Positions 1 to 9,806 are shown, numbered from the stretch's first letter. The stretch: 64,000 bases of DNA from Vibrio hyugaensis (GCF_002906655.1 NZ_CP025794.1:806001-870000); one strand, 5' to 3'. A program made the numbers and translations. Notes: generated by a model not told the origin, from the letters alone.

Positions 1-117
1 TGCTTCTGTTTTTCGACCTATCCTCGGAGGAGTCGTTTGAAGTTAAGTTTTCCCTTGCAAACCACCCATCGTCCATGTTTTAAATATTGAAAATCGTAAA
101 TTAGACAGGGAAATTTT

Positions 118-1323
118 ATGTCAGAGGGCAAAAAGACCAAATTCGTTACCGCAGGCCGTGATAAGAAGTGGACGAATGGCGTGGTCAACCCACCAGTACA
201 ACGAGCTTCAACTATCGTGTTTGATACCGTTGCTGAAAAGAACCAAGCAATGATTAACCGAACCAACAAAACATTGTTTTACGGACGTCGTGGTACGAAT
301 ACTCACTTTGCTTTCCAAGATGCTATGGTGGAAATCGAAGGTGGTGCTGGCTGTGCACTTTACCCTTGTGGCACGGCCGCAATCTCGAATGCGATTCTGT
401 CTTTTATCGAAACCGGCGACCACATTTTGATGGTGGATACTTGTTACGAACCAACCCGCGATTTCTGCGATACCATTATGAAAAAAATGGGCGTCGAAAC
501 GACTTATTTTGATCCTATGATAGGCGAAGGTATCCGCGACCTAATTCAGCCAAACACCAAGGTACTTTTCCTTGAGTCTCCGGGTTCTATCACTATGGAA
601 GTCATGGACGTTCCGACTCTAGCAAGCATTGCACACGAAAAAGACATCATCGTAATGCTTGATAACACGTGGGGCGCGGGGGTGAACTTCTCACCCTTTG
701 AACATGGCGTGGATATTTCGATCCAAGCAGCAACTAAATACATTGTCGGTCACTCAGACGTGATGCTTGGCACTGCAGTTGCTTCCGAGAAATACTGGGA
801 TCAGCTACGTGAACAAAGTTACTTAATGGGACAGTGTGTATCACCCGATGATGCATATCTTGGCCTGCGCGGTATTCGTACTTTGGATGTTCGCTTACGC
901 CAGCATGCAGAAAACAGCCTGAAAGTCGCACAGTGGTTGGCAAACCGCCCTGAAGTCGATCACGTTCGCCACCCTGCCCTAGAAAGCTGCCCCGGTCATG
1001 AGTTCTTTAAACGCGACTTTACCGGTGGTAATGGCTTGTTCTCATTCGTATTGAAAAGCTCGTACCCGAAAGCAACCACAGCGCTGTTAGATGGCATGAA
1101 GCACTTCAGCATGGGTTATTCATGGGGTGGTTACGAGAGTTTGATTTTAGCTAACGAGCCAAAGAGCTTTAACAGTTTGCGCACAGTGGCGAATCCAAAC
1201 TTCGAAGGCACACTTGTCCGCCTGCACATCGGTCTTGAAGATGTCGAAGATCTCATTTCCGATCTTGAAGCTGGCTTCGAGCGATACAACGCGCTCGTGC
1301 TCGAAAAAGAAGCCTCTTTATAA
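118..1323 (+). CDS. metC: Cystathionine beta-lyase (PLP enzyme)
   Basis: The enzyme cleaves cystathionine to homocysteine, pyruvate and ammonia in methionine synthesis, in the cytoplasm. The 401-residue product has the usual length of MetC and the Cys/Met-metabolism PLP fold throughout. The segment with AATKYIVGHSD near residue 207 holds the lysine expected to bind PLP, and YGRRGTNT near residue 56 is the usual substrate/PLP phosphate motif. The ATG follows a weak purine stretch (AGGGAAA), so the start rests mainly on family alignment. The gene stands alone: a strong terminator follows and the next gene is a separate unit. I saw no convincing MetJ boxes in the 117 bases upstream. Confidence in family is high; beta-lyase rather than gamma-synthase follows from overall resemblance to MetC. 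Confidence 0.93.
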   Translation: MSEGKKTKFVTAGRDKKWTNGVVNPPVQRASTIVFDTVAEKNQAMINRTNKTLFYGRRGTNTHFAFQDAMVEIEGGAGCALYPCGTAAISNAILSFIETGDHILMVDTCYEPTRDFCDTIMKKMGVETTYFDPMIGEGIRDLIQPNTKVLFLESPGSITMEVMDVPTLASIAHEKDIIVMLDNTWGAGVNFSPFEHGVDISIQAATKYIVGHSDVMLGTAVASEKYWDQLREQSYLMGQCVSPDDAYLGLRGIRTLDVRLRQHAENSLKVAQWLANRPEVDHVRHPALESCPGHEFFKRDFTGGNGLFSFVLKSSYPKATTALLDGMKHFSMGYSWGGYESLILANEPKSFNSLRTVANPNFEGTLVRLHIGLEDVEDLISDLEAGFERYNALVLEKEASL

Positions 1324-1341
1324 GTATTCAGAACAATTATT

Positions 1342-1371
1342 AAATAGCCTCGTACTGCGAGGCTATTTTTT
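1342..1371 (+). terminator. Rho-independent terminator of metC
   Basis: The arms AATAGCCTCG and CGAGGCTATT flank a 5-base loop and are followed by a run of T. Confidence 0.88.
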
Positions 1372-1578
1372 GTCTTTCATTACAGAGTTACTAACTCATT
1401 GTCTTAATTAGCATTAACTAACTTTCTAATATTCATAAATCCAATGTTAATCATATCTGTTGATTTTCTTTTGAGTAATCACAGATTAAAACAATGTGCC
1501 ACAAACGAACTTCTCAACCGCAAAACTTATCTCCTATTTTATAAAACTCATAAGAGGTCATACCACAAGGAGATAGTT

Positions 1579-2505
1579 TTGAAACTCAGATTCATAACAA
1601 CAATGCTTTTCGTTTTAAGCACCCTACCCTTTGCATCTGCCAACGCCAGTGGTTACACGGAGACTAAATATCCCATCGTTCTTGTTCATGGGTTGTTTGG
1701 CTTTGATACCTTAGCCGGTGTCGATTACTTCTATGGCATCCCACACTCTCTGACCAAAGATGGCGCAACGGTTTATGTTGCCCAAGTGTCTGCGACCAAC
1801 AGCAGTGAAGCTCGCGGTGAGCAGCTATTAGCACAGATTGAAACGCTGCTTGCTGCAACAGGCGCACAGAAGGTCAACTTGATTGGACACAGTCACGGTG
1901 GCCCAACAACACGCTATGTCGCCTCCATACGCCCTGACTTAATAGCATCCGTTACCAGTATCGGAGGGGTAAATAAGGGCTCTAAAGTTGCAGATATTGT
2001 GCGCGGTACGGTGCCTGAAGGCTCTATCAGTGAAGGCGTGGCCGTGAAGTTGGCAGAAGGACTCGTGACACTGATTAACCTACTTTCCGGTGGCACAGAC
2101 CTTGACCAAGACCCATTAGCCTCTTTAGAAGCTCTGACCATCGAAGGATCTTTGGCGTTCAACCAACATTATCCAGAAGGCATCCCAACCAGTGAATGCG
2201 GAGATGGTGATTTATTGGCATCGAATGGCGTGTATTACTACTCCTGGACGGGCTCTTCAAACTTTACCAATCTGTTTGACCCTACTGACGGCGCAATGGT
2301 CGTATTAGGCTTGGCATTTGATGGCCCCAACGATGGCCTTGTCGGGGCATGCAGTACTCACCTAGGTAAGGTGATTCGAGACAACTACAAGATGAATCAT
2401 CTGGATGAAATCAACGGATTACTTGGCATTCATCACTTGTTCGAAACTGACCCCGTCACACTGTATCGCCAGCATGCAAATCGCTTAAAACTGCAAGGTC
2501 TATAA
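1579..2505 (+). CDS. lipA: Secreted triacylglycerol lipase, subfamily I.1
   Basis: This is an extracellular alpha/beta-hydrolase that cleaves long-chain triglycerides. The start is taken as TTG at 1579 because AAGGAG lies six bases upstream and the protein then begins with a clean signal peptide (KLRF, hydrophobic core, ASANA cleavage region near residues 20-24). An upstream ATG at 1444 would add 45 residues with no signal-like character. The oxyanion region VHGLFGFD lies near residue 37, the nucleophile is Ser105 in GHSHGG, and the acid and histidine are in PNDGLVG and NHLDEIN toward the C terminus. Two cysteines (SECGDGD, VGACS) could form the disulfide typical of the subfamily. Length is 308 residues, as in Vibrio and Pseudomonas lipases. 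The dedicated foldase gene follows after 13 bases, so the two are co-transcribed; export is presumably Sec followed by type II secretion. Confidence 0.92.
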   Translation: MKLRFITTMLFVLSTLPFASANASGYTETKYPIVLVHGLFGFDTLAGVDYFYGIPHSLTKDGATVYVAQVSATNSSEARGEQLLAQIETLLAATGAQKVNLIGHSHGGPTTRYVASIRPDLIASVTSIGGVNKGSKVADIVRGTVPEGSISEGVAVKLAEGLVTLINLLSGGTDLDQDPLASLEALTIEGSLAFNQHYPEGIPTSECGDGDLLASNGVYYYSWTGSSNFTNLFDPTDGAMVVLGLAFDGPNDGLVGACSTHLGKVIRDNYKMNHLDEINGLLGIHHLFETDPVTLYRQHANRLKLQGL

Positions 2506-2518
2506 AAAGGAACTTATC

Positions 2519-3376
2519 ATGAAGAAAGCCGCTCTTGTCATTGTGTCCGTTGTATCACTGATTAGTGTAGGAGCGGTTTATTTGTATCAACCTCAGTCAG
2601 CGCAGCCAATAAAGGCGCATTCACAACAAGACACTACAGTTGATCTTTCCTCCCAGAAAGACTTCTTTGAGTACTCATTGAGCAGTCTTGGGGAGCAAAG
2701 CCTTGAAGAAATCAAAACCAACGTAAAAGCTGGCGAATCACAACCAAATTCACTGGGTATCAGCGCAGAACTGTTCGAAACTTACCTCGCCTACAAAGAA
2801 GCGTTATCCAAGCTAGAACCGTTTGAAGGACGTTCTCTGTCATTGATGGAATTGGAACAACTGAACAACGCCATCTTGTCGATACAGAGCGAATTTTTTA
2901 CTGATGAACAAATTGCTCAACTTTTCGATGAAGAAAATCGCTTACGCCAGTTAGCAATAGATAAACTCGCCATTCGAGAAACCCAATTAGACGCTGAATC
3001 TCAACAACAAATGCTCGAAGAAAACCTCGCCTCTCAACCTGAGTACATTCAACAAAGTGAGCGCAATAACGCGCTAGTGATTGAACTAAATCAAACCTCA
3101 GAAATGTCTGCACAAGATAAGTATTTGGTTCGTGTTGATTTGGTGGGTGAAGAAGGCGCCGAACGACTACAGACTCTGGATGAACAACGAGCCTCGTTTA
3201 ATGCATCACTCAGCGATTATTTAGAGAAACGAGCGGAGATCATAAACAATGATTTCCTCGGTGAGGATGAAAAGAAAACAGAAATCGCTGGATTAAGAGA
3301 ACAAAGCTTCGAGCAAAAACAATGGCGTCGCGTCGAGGCTTTAGAAAGAATTCATGATAGTGAAGCTAACAATTAG
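2519..3376 (+). CDS. lifO: Lipase-specific foldase (lipase chaperone)
   Basis: This is a membrane-anchored periplasmic steric chaperone that folds the lipase encoded just upstream before secretion. Residues 1-22 form a single N-terminal hydrophobic anchor with no cleavage site evident. The foldase motif is visible as DFFEYSLSSLGE near residues 48-59 (family pattern RxxFDY-LSAxGE). The rest is helical and rich in Glu and Gln, as expected for the extended helical arms that wrap the lipase. At 285 residues the length fits Vibrio LifO (LipB). A GCTCCT/AGGAGC hairpin overlaps the stop codon (3376-3396) but lacks a T-run, so it is at best a weak terminator. Confidence 0.9.
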   Translation: MKKAALVIVSVVSLISVGAVYLYQPQSAQPIKAHSQQDTTVDLSSQKDFFEYSLSSLGEQSLEEIKTNVKAGESQPNSLGISAELFETYLAYKEALSKLEPFEGRSLSLMELEQLNNAILSIQSEFFTDEQIAQLFDEENRLRQLAIDKLAIRETQLDAESQQQMLEENLASQPEYIQQSERNNALVIELNQTSEMSAQDKYLVRVDLVGEEGAERLQTLDEQRASFNASLSDYLEKRAEIINNDFLGEDEKKTEIAGLREQSFEQKQWRRVEALERIHDSEANN

Positions 3377-3668
3377 CTCCTTGGAAACCGAGGAGCATTA
3401 AAGAAAATATCAAAAAAGATAAATCGCACTACAAAACGCCTCGCAATTAAAACCTCACACCTCTGAAATATAACGCAAAGGAAAGTGATTAAAAATCCAA
3501 GCATCACTTCTTTACAGTGGATGGAGGTATATGCTCGATTGAACCCACTCAGTTTAAGCGCCTTTCAACACAAATAGTAAAAACAGGAATTATAAAAACT
3601 ATAAATAGATTTAATGTAATGCGCATTGATAGGATTCGCTCCTACTCAAACATATCAGACAAATAAAA

Positions 3669-4648
3669 ATGAAAAGGTTATTTCTAGCATCTCTTGCGTC
3701 AGCAACGTTGATTGGTTGCGGTGGTGCTACAACTCCTGCTGGCAATCCTGACCTAAATATCCCAACTACGCCTTGTGGTGAGAATGGTGAGTGTCTTGAA
3801 GATGGTCTCGAAAGCACAGATGATGGTTTTACCAACCCAAACCAACCAATTGGTGAGTTTTTGCCAGACGCACTTAAACAATACACTACGGTCTTCACAG
3901 ATGAGTTGTTTGAAGTTGCTGCAATCTATGGTCTTGATAAAGAATCTCTAACCTATATCTGTAACAACGAAGCTAACATTGATGAATGGGAAGTATCTCG
4001 TTCATTCCTCGTTCATTCCTCGTTCGTTGTGAAGTGACTAACAACGCTAACCCCAATACTGGTGTTAAAGATCTGGTCATCAAGATTCCTTCTGTTATGA
4101 CTGATAATAAGATGAATGATGATTTCTGGAAATCTTACCAAAGTTACGGCTTCTATTACTGGGATTCAGCTAAACCAGAGACACTAGCTTACCAACATTA
4201 TTACCAAGCTATTGCCCAAGATGATGTTGAGAAAGTTACTGCTTCGGAAGATAGCTACATTACTCATGTAAACGAAGCAAGTACAGCATACTATGAACAG
4301 TGTGATGCAGAAGTTGGTGATACTGCCGGTGTTTGCATGGAATATACTGCTGGCCGTGTATCTGTTGAAGATAACGTTATTACTGGTTTCTTCCAAGCGG
4401 AAGTTAAGAACGAAGATCAATCAGCATTCAGCTTGAAGTACCACCTAGAGAATCTATACTGGCTGCGTGGTGACTTGCCTTACATTGAGGCATACAAGCG
4501 AGATGTGGCTGATAAACTAATTTACTCGTACGAAGATATCTACACAGATAGTATCGTGGGTTACTATGAAGAAGGTCAACCAACATACTCAACTCGTTGG
4601 GATCGCCAAGAACGTCTATTCTTTATGATTGATAAGTTCTGGAAATAA
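3669..4648 (+). pseudogene. Lipoprotein gene split by an 11-bp duplication frameshift
   Basis: The first part (3669-4037) begins with a lipoprotein signal peptide ending in the lipobox LIGC, so Cys17 would be acylated. Reading continues to about codon 111 (EWEVSRSF) and then runs out of frame to a TGA at 4035. The remaining protein is intact in another frame up to 4648 (from about VRCEVTNN onward). An 11-base unit, CGTTCATTCCT, occurs twice in tandem at 3999-4020. Removing one copy restores a single 322-codon frame reading VSRSFLVRCEVTNN through the junction. I do not recognise the family; the mature part is acidic and rich in Tyr and Asp, with no transmembrane segment. It could be a dead gene, a phase-variable surface protein, or a sequencing error. 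Confidence 0.8.
3999..4020 (+). repeat. 11-bp tandem duplication causing a frameshift
   Basis: Two exact copies of CGTTCATTCCT (3999-4009 and 4010-4020) are followed by a partial third (CGTTC, 4021-4025). An 11-base unit shifts the frame by two, which accounts exactly for the break in the lipoprotein gene. Confidence 0.92.
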
Positions 4649-4690
4649 CTTTGAGCTGCGCTCTTTCGAGAGTGCAGCTCATCAAAGTTA
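4647..4690. terminator. Long hairpin after the lipoprotein gene
   Basis: The inner arms GAGCTGC/GCAGCTC with CTCT-TTCG-AGAG at the tip are extended by AACTTTG/CAAAGTT. There is no long T-run on either strand, so termination is plausible but not certain. Confidence 0.55.
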
Positions 4691-4983
4691 AAACACTTAG
4701 CAGGGCGGAATTTAAATTAGCAATAATAAATTAAACACAATAATCTTAGAGTTGGTGCAACTCCAGATTTAGATGTATTGAGTCATGTACTAGAGCGCCA
4801 AATCATTGCCTTATGATAAGGAGAACAACTACTCTTTTAGTTCTCAAATTCGCTCTAGCTCATTAAGTCCACACTCTCAAACATTTGCTCAAGTTTCGTA
4901 TTTACAAGGTAGTTCCGATATATATGCTACCACTTAACTGCAACATAGACTCCATGACCAACCTAAAAAGCTAAAGTTAAAAA
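4691..4983. other. Intergenic stretch without a recognised gene
   Basis: This AT-rich spacer lies between the convergent lipoprotein gene and tag. It holds an inverted pair TAGAGCG/CGCTCTA (about 4792 and 4852) that could form a long-looped hairpin. No coding frame with a ribosome binding site and no attC-like site was seen. Confidence 0.5.
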
Positions 4984-5544
4984 CTAATTCAGTTTTTTAG
5001 GACAACCAACAATGTGGTCATCGACCATGCCAACAGCTTGCATGAAGGCGTAGCAGATCGTCTCACCAACAAACTTAAAACCTTTCTTTTTGAGGAATTT
5101 GCTCATTGCTTTAGACTGCTCCGTTGAGGCTGGCACTTGGCTCATGTTCGTCCAATGATTCACAATAGGCTTGCCATCGACAAACTGCCATAGCGCAGCG
5201 GAAAGGCTTCCGTATTCTTCTATCAATTGCTTTGCCGCTTTGGCGTTGCTAAATACCGAATTAATTTTGCCACGATGCTTAACCACATCGAAGTTCTCGA
5301 CGATGAACTCTGTACGCTCTTCATCGCGTTGGATCAGCGTATCCAAGTCATAGTTTTCAAAAGCTTCGCGATAGCCTTCGCGCTTTTTCAGAATCGTAAT
5401 CCAACTTAAACCGGCTTGCGCGCCTTCTAACGTGATGAACTCAAACAACACGGTGTCATCGTGGACTGGCACGCCCCATTCTGCATCGTGATATTCACGC
5501 TCTAGTGGGTGGTTCATCGCCCATGCACACGTTCTATGTTCCAT
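4984..5544 (-). CDS. tag: DNA-3-methyladenine glycosylase I
   Basis: This base-excision repair enzyme removes 3-methyladenine from alkylated DNA. The 186-residue product matches Tag along its length: the N terminus has Cys6 and the YHDAEWGVP motif, the middle has QAGLSWITILKKR, and the C terminus has KFVGETICYAFMQAVG and DDHIVGC. The zinc ligands of the family (Cys near the start, His in YHD, His and Cys in DHIVGC) are all present. The ATG is preceded by AAGGATA. The gene is separated from the efflux operon by a terminator and is probably its own unit. Confidence 0.95.
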   Translation of the reverse strand: MEHRTCAWAMNHPLEREYHDAEWGVPVHDDTVLFEFITLEGAQAGLSWITILKKREGYREAFENYDLDTLIQRDEERTEFIVENFDVVKHRGKINSVFSNAKAAKQLIEEYGSLSAALWQFVDGKPIVNHWTNMSQVPASTEQSKAMSKFLKKKGFKFVGETICYAFMQAVGMVDDHIVGCPKKLN

Positions 5545-5558
5545 TTTTTTATCCTTAT

Positions 5559-5594
5559 AAAAACGCCCCTGACGGTCGGTCAGAGGCGCTTTTC
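5559..5594 (-). terminator. Terminator of the RND efflux operon
   Basis: The arms AAAACGCC-CTGAC and GTCAG-GGCGCTTTT around a GGTCG loop lie just after the pump gene. A and T runs flank both sides. Confidence 0.8.
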
Positions 5595-5618
5595 AAACTT
5601 AACTGATTCTCTAAGCGG

Positions 5619-8600
5619 TTACTTCGGCAATGCCACTCTGTGGAATAGACGATACAACACTGGCACGACAATTAGTGTCAGTACGGTCGCAAAACCCAAA
5701 CCAAACATGATGGTTACTGCCATTGGCTTGAAGAAGATATCCGGCAGTAGCGGAATCATACCAAGAATGGTGGTGATTGCCGCCATACATACTGGACGAA
5801 CACGACTTACTGCTGCATCCACAACCGCGTCGTACGCTTCTTTACCCGACTTCATTTCAATCTCAATCTGGTCAAGTAGTACAATACCGTTCTTCAGAAC
5901 CATACCAGACAAACTCAAGAAGCCCAGCAGCGCCATAAAACCAAATGGTGTATTCAAGGCCAATAAACCTGTCGTCACACCAATCAATGCCAGAGGTACC
6001 GTTAACCAAACAATCAAAGGTTCTTTGATTGAGTTGAACAAGAAAATGGTGATCAAGAACATGAACAAGTAACCCATCGGCATCGTGGTGAACAACGATG
6101 CTTTAGCATCACCAGAAGATTCATATTCACCACCCCACTCTAGAGAGTAGCCTGGTGGCATTTCGATCGCTTCAATCTGAGGTTGTAGGCGTTTTTGCAA
6201 TGTTGCCGCCGTCTCTTCACCCAAGATATCTGGATCTGCCATCACCGTTAGCATACGCTTGCGGTTCTTACGCACGATGATTGGATCTTCCCAACGCATA
6301 TCGTAACCCATGGTCACTTGTTGCAATGGAATAAACTCACTCTGTGCTGGACTCCAAATCTTCATCCCTTCGATGTTGCGAATATCGATACGCTCATCTT
6401 CTGGTAGACGAGCAACAATTGGCATTAGCGTTGTTCCATCTCGGTAAAGACCGATGCTCATGCCCGAAAACGACATTGAAAGGAAATCGTCCACATCTGA
6501 TTTGGTGATACCGTAACGGCGTGCTTGGCTTTCATTAAACTGAGGCTCAAGTACCTGAGTACGTTCACGCCAATCATGACGAATGTTTGTTGCACCCGGA
6601 TCGGCGTACATCACATCCATCACTTGCGCAGCGATAGTACGTAGCACTGTTGGATCAGAGCCGATAACACGTGCTTCAATTTTCGCACCGCCACCAGGGC
6701 CCAATTCAATTTGTTTCAGCTTGTAGTTGATCTCTGGATAATCAGATTTCAAATGCTCTCTAAAACGTTCCATTAATGGTGCAAGCGCTTCGTAGTTATC
6801 AACACGAGTTGTGATTTCACCGTACGCAGCGTAGCTCTTCTCGGGCGAATAGGTCAGCATGAAACGTTGCAAACCTTTACCTGCCGTTGTGGTAATGTGG
6901 TCTACGTGATCTTGCTCTGTCAACCAGCCTTCTAACTCTTGCAACGTATCGTTGGTCGCTCGAATATCTGTGCCTTCTGGCAGCCAAACATCCAATTGGA
7001 AGATAGGCGTTGTAGAAGACGGGAAGAACGCTTGTTTCACGTGCGTAAAGCCGTACACACTCGCCGCTAAACCGGCAACCAAAACCATCACGGTGAACCA
7101 AGCTCGGCGCATACAGAAGCTTAGAAACTTCTTGTACATAACAAAAACAATGCCGTTGTATGGGTCGTTGTCTTCGCCTTCACCACTTTTGATTTTCTGC
7201 CCTTTAAAGAAGATGTCTGCAAAGAATGGCGTTAAAGAAATCGCCGTAAACCAACTTAACATCAATGAGATAAGCAGCACGGTAAACAGGGTGCCACAGT
7301 ATTCGCCTGTCGAGTCTTCTGACAAACCGATTGGCGCAAACGCCGTTACCGCAATTACCGTAGCACCCAACAATGGCCATTTGGTTTGAGTAACAATGTC
7401 CGTCGCTGCTTGCAGTCTCGTTCGCCCTTTCTGGGTACCTATCAGTATCCCTTCTACAACCACGATGGCGTTATCCACCAGCATACCCAAGGCGATAACC
7501 AAGGCACCTAATGAAATACGCTGTAAATCAATAGCCAGATACTTCATAAAGATAAAGGTACCAAGCACGGTCAGTAAAAGGATTAAACCAATCAAGAGAC
7601 CAGAACGAAGCCCCATGAAGAACAACAGCACGATAATGACGATACCAACCGCTTGAGCCAAGCTGACAACGAAACCGCTCACTGACTTATCTACTTCTTT
7701 CGGCTGGTTGTAGATTTCTGAAATTTCAACACCAACGGGTTGTTGGTATTTCAGTTCTGCAACACGGCGATCAAATGCTTTGCCCACTTCCACAACGTTC
7801 ACACCTTGAGCGAATGAGACGCCCAAGTTCAACGCCAGTTCACCGTTGTAGTTGATGATGTTCGTCGGGACTTCCATGTAGCCACGTTTAATCTCAGCAA
7901 CGTCTTTTAAGAAGATAAGACCTTGAGCACCTGATTCCGTGATCAACAAATCACCTAGCTCATCAACACTTTGGAACTCACCCGTCGGTTGAATACGAAT
8001 GTACTCATTACCAATTCGAATTGCACCGGCATCGGAAACGACGTTTTGAGTCGAAAGTAAATTGAAAACCGTATTTGGTGATAGGCCAAGACTGCTCAAC
8101 TTCTTCATCGAGATTTCAATGAAGACTTGCTCTTGTTGCTGGCCAGAAACCGAAACTTTGCTGACGCCGTCAACAAGTTCGAGTTCCCGCCTTAAATAAT
8201 CAACATAGTCGAGCAACTCTTTGTAACTGTACCCATCACCAGTAACCGCGAGCAAAATACCGTATACGTCGCCAAAGTCATCGATAACCGATGGGTCATT
8301 TACACCCGGAGGCAGGGAGCCCTTTAAGTCATTTACTTTTCGACGCAGTTCATCCCATATCTGTGGTAAGTCATCTGGACCATAGTTGTTTTTCATGGTC
8401 ACGGTGATTTGCGACAAGCCTCGGCTGGAGATGGAATTGACCTCATCAACATAAGTCAGCTGTTGAATCGCTTTTTCTATCGGATACGTTACCTCTTCCT
8501 CAACCTGTTGAGGCGTTGCGCCCGGATAAGAAGTAACAACCATTGCATCTTTGATAGTAAACGCAGGATCTTCTAAACGTCCCAAGCCAAAGAATGCTGA

Positions 8601-8723
8601 CACACCGCCGATCAAAAAGATCAGCGACACCATCCAACTGATAACACGGTTGCGAATAAAATAGGCCGCAATGCCAGTTACGTTATCGTCATCTTGAGGC
8701 GCAGTATTTTTTTGTTCACTCAT
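5619..8723 (-). CDS. RND efflux pump inner-membrane subunit (HAE1/AcrB superfamily)
   Basis: This is a proton-driven multidrug or detergent exporter subunit, 1034 residues, the normal size for the family with 12 transmembrane helices and two large periplasmic loops (about residues 50-345 and 570-880). The TM4 proton-relay motif reads GMLVDNAIVVVEG: the first Asp of the AcrB Asp-Asp pair is kept and the second is Asn. TM10 has GMVLKNGIVLL with the conserved Lys. The ATG overlaps the stop of the preceding adaptor gene (ATGA) and has a GGAGG ribosome site. Two adaptor genes and no outer-membrane channel gene precede it, an architecture shared with Vibrio vexIJK, vmeTUV and vmeGHI and with Pseudomonas triABC. 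TolC would be the likely outer partner. I do not assign a specific vme/vex letter. Confidence 0.93.
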   Translation of the reverse strand: MSEQKNTAPQDDDNVTGIAAYFIRNRVISWMVSLIFLIGGVSAFFGLGRLEDPAFTIKDAMVVTSYPGATPQQVEEEVTYPIEKAIQQLTYVDEVNSISSRGLSQITVTMKNNYGPDDLPQIWDELRRKVNDLKGSLPPGVNDPSVIDDFGDVYGILLAVTGDGYSYKELLDYVDYLRRELELVDGVSKVSVSGQQQEQVFIEISMKKLSSLGLSPNTVFNLLSTQNVVSDAGAIRIGNEYIRIQPTGEFQSVDELGDLLITESGAQGLIFLKDVAEIKRGYMEVPTNIINYNGELALNLGVSFAQGVNVVEVGKAFDRRVAELKYQQPVGVEISEIYNQPKEVDKSVSGFVVSLAQAVGIVIIVLLFFMGLRSGLLIGLILLLTVLGTFIFMKYLAIDLQRISLGALVIALGMLVDNAIVVVEGILIGTQKGRTRLQAATDIVTQTKWPLLGATVIAVTAFAPIGLSEDSTGEYCGTLFTVLLISLMLSWFTAISLTPFFADIFFKGQKIKSGEGEDNDPYNGIVFVMYKKFLSFCMRRAWFTVMVLVAGLAASVYGFTHVKQAFFPSSTTPIFQLDVWLPEGTDIRATNDTLQELEGWLTEQDHVDHITTTAGKGLQRFMLTYSPEKSYAAYGEITTRVDNYEALAPLMERFREHLKSDYPEINYKLKQIELGPGGGAKIEARVIGSDPTVLRTIAAQVMDVMYADPGATNIRHDWRERTQVLEPQFNESQARRYGITKSDVDDFLSMSFSGMSIGLYRDGTTLMPIVARLPEDERIDIRNIEGMKIWSPAQSEFIPLQQVTMGYDMRWEDPIIVRKNRKRMLTVMADPDILGEETAATLQKRLQPQIEAIEMPPGYSLEWGGEYESSGDAKASLFTTMPMGYLFMFLITIFLFNSIKEPLIVWLTVPLALIGVTTGLLALNTPFGFMALLGFLSLSGMVLKNGIVLLDQIEIEMKSGKEAYDAVVDAAVSRVRPVCMAAITTILGMIPLLPDIFFKPMAVTIMFGLGFATVLTLIVVPVLYRLFHRVALPK

Positions 8724-9805
8724 TGCGTTGCCTCCTGCTTAACCACTTCCACTTTTATGCCATCTCTTAATCGGGATACACCAGCAACAACGACTTTGTC
8801 ATCAAGTTCTAGGCCATCAAGAATCTGAACTGAGGTTTGTGACGCTTTACCTGCACGCACTTGTTTGCGGCTCACGGTATTATCATCATTCAAAACCCAA
8901 ACGAATTTATTTTCACGGCTCAGATCATCTCCATCGGCATTAAAGATCGCTTCAATAGGAACGTTAATGCCGACGTTAAGCTCAAGACCCACCTTTTCAT
9001 CTTTCGATGTCACGTCTACCGCCATACCATCAAGAATGTATTCGTTTTCCGGCATTGGCAGTGATAGCGTCACCGTAAAGGTGCCTGTATCAGGGTCAGG
9101 TTCTGTCGTGAACTCTTTGATTTTCGCCTTGTATTCATTGCCACTTGGCACACGAACGACAGCATTAATTGCCGTCAAACGCTCTTCAGTAGGAGGTTGG
9201 TTCACGTAAAGACGATCGGGGAGCTGAATAAGGACTTCGACGCGATCAACACTGTGAATGTTAACGATATATTGACCAACTTGAATATTTTCAAATTGAT
9301 CGACATTAACACGGGAAATAATGCCGTCGACTGGCGCTTTAAGCTCAGTGAAAGACAAACGCAACTTAGCCAATTCAAGCTCAGCGAGCGCGATTTGGCG
9401 TTGTGCCGCAATTTCATCAAATTGGGACTTAGCTAATAAACCTTTTTTAACCAGCGGTGCGGAACGACGATATTGGCTGTCTACCACAGAAAAACGCGCA
9501 GATGCGTTATCTACGTCCAATTGATAATCAGTTGGGTCAAGCCTAGCAATGACATCACCTTTAATGACCTTATCGCCTTCTTTGACCAAAACACGACTTA
9601 CCTCACCTGCCACACGGAAACTCAAATGTGAACGATCGGCAGCGTTGGCTATCGCAGGAAAATATAAGTTGTCATCAACGCGCTGCCCTTCTAAAGAAGC
9701 AACACGAACACGAGGGGTCTCCAATTCTCTTTCTGGGCCTTTTTCACCACAGCCTGCAAGTAACATGGCAGAGCAAAGCGTGGTTAAAGCTATGATTCCT
9801 TTCAT
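8720..9805 (-). CDS. RND efflux periplasmic adaptor, lipoprotein (second of two)
   Basis: This membrane-fusion protein links the pump to an outer-membrane channel. The start at 9805 gives MKGIIALTTL followed by the lipobox LLAGC, so the mature protein is anchored by an acylated Cys; the longer frame upstream (to 9892) lies inside the preceding gene and lacks signal features. The order of segments is typical: lipoyl-like half (RLDPTDYQLDV), helical hairpin (about residues 75-135), second lipoyl half (LKAPVDGIISRV), then beta-barrel and membrane-proximal domain. It is 361 residues. One base separates its ATG from the stop of the upstream adaptor, and it overlaps the pump gene by four bases, so the three are translationally coupled. 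Confidence 0.92.
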   Translation of the reverse strand: MKGIIALTTLCSAMLLAGCGEKGPERELETPRVRVASLEGQRVDDNLYFPAIANAADRSHLSFRVAGEVSRVLVKEGDKVIKGDVIARLDPTDYQLDVDNASARFSVVDSQYRRSAPLVKKGLLAKSQFDEIAAQRQIALAELELAKLRLSFTELKAPVDGIISRVNVDQFENIQVGQYIVNIHSVDRVEVLIQLPDRLYVNQPPTEERLTAINAVVRVPSGNEYKAKIKEFTTEPDPDTGTFTVTLSLPMPENEYILDGMAVDVTSKDEKVGLELNVGINVPIEAIFNADGDDLSRENKFVWVLNDDNTVSRKQVRAGKASQTSVQILDGLELDDKVVVAGVSRLRDGIKVEVVKQEATQ

Positions 9806-9806
9806 A

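Noticed and set aside
1..117. MetJ boxes upstream of metC
   Set aside because: No tandem AGACGTCT-like 8-mers could be read in the available upstream bases.
1444..1578. Extra 45 codons at the front of the lipase frame
   Set aside because: They have no ribosome site and would bury the signal peptide; TTG at 1579 with AAGGAG gives a proper secreted lipase.
4792..4858. TAGAGCG/CGCTCTA inverted pair suspected as an integron attC site
   Set aside because: The conserved core sites and typical arms of Vibrio attC repeats are absent and no cassette structure surrounds it.
6952..7656. Long plus-strand frames opposite the RND pump gene
   Set aside because: They lack ribosome sites and family features and mirror the codon pattern of the real gene on the other strand.
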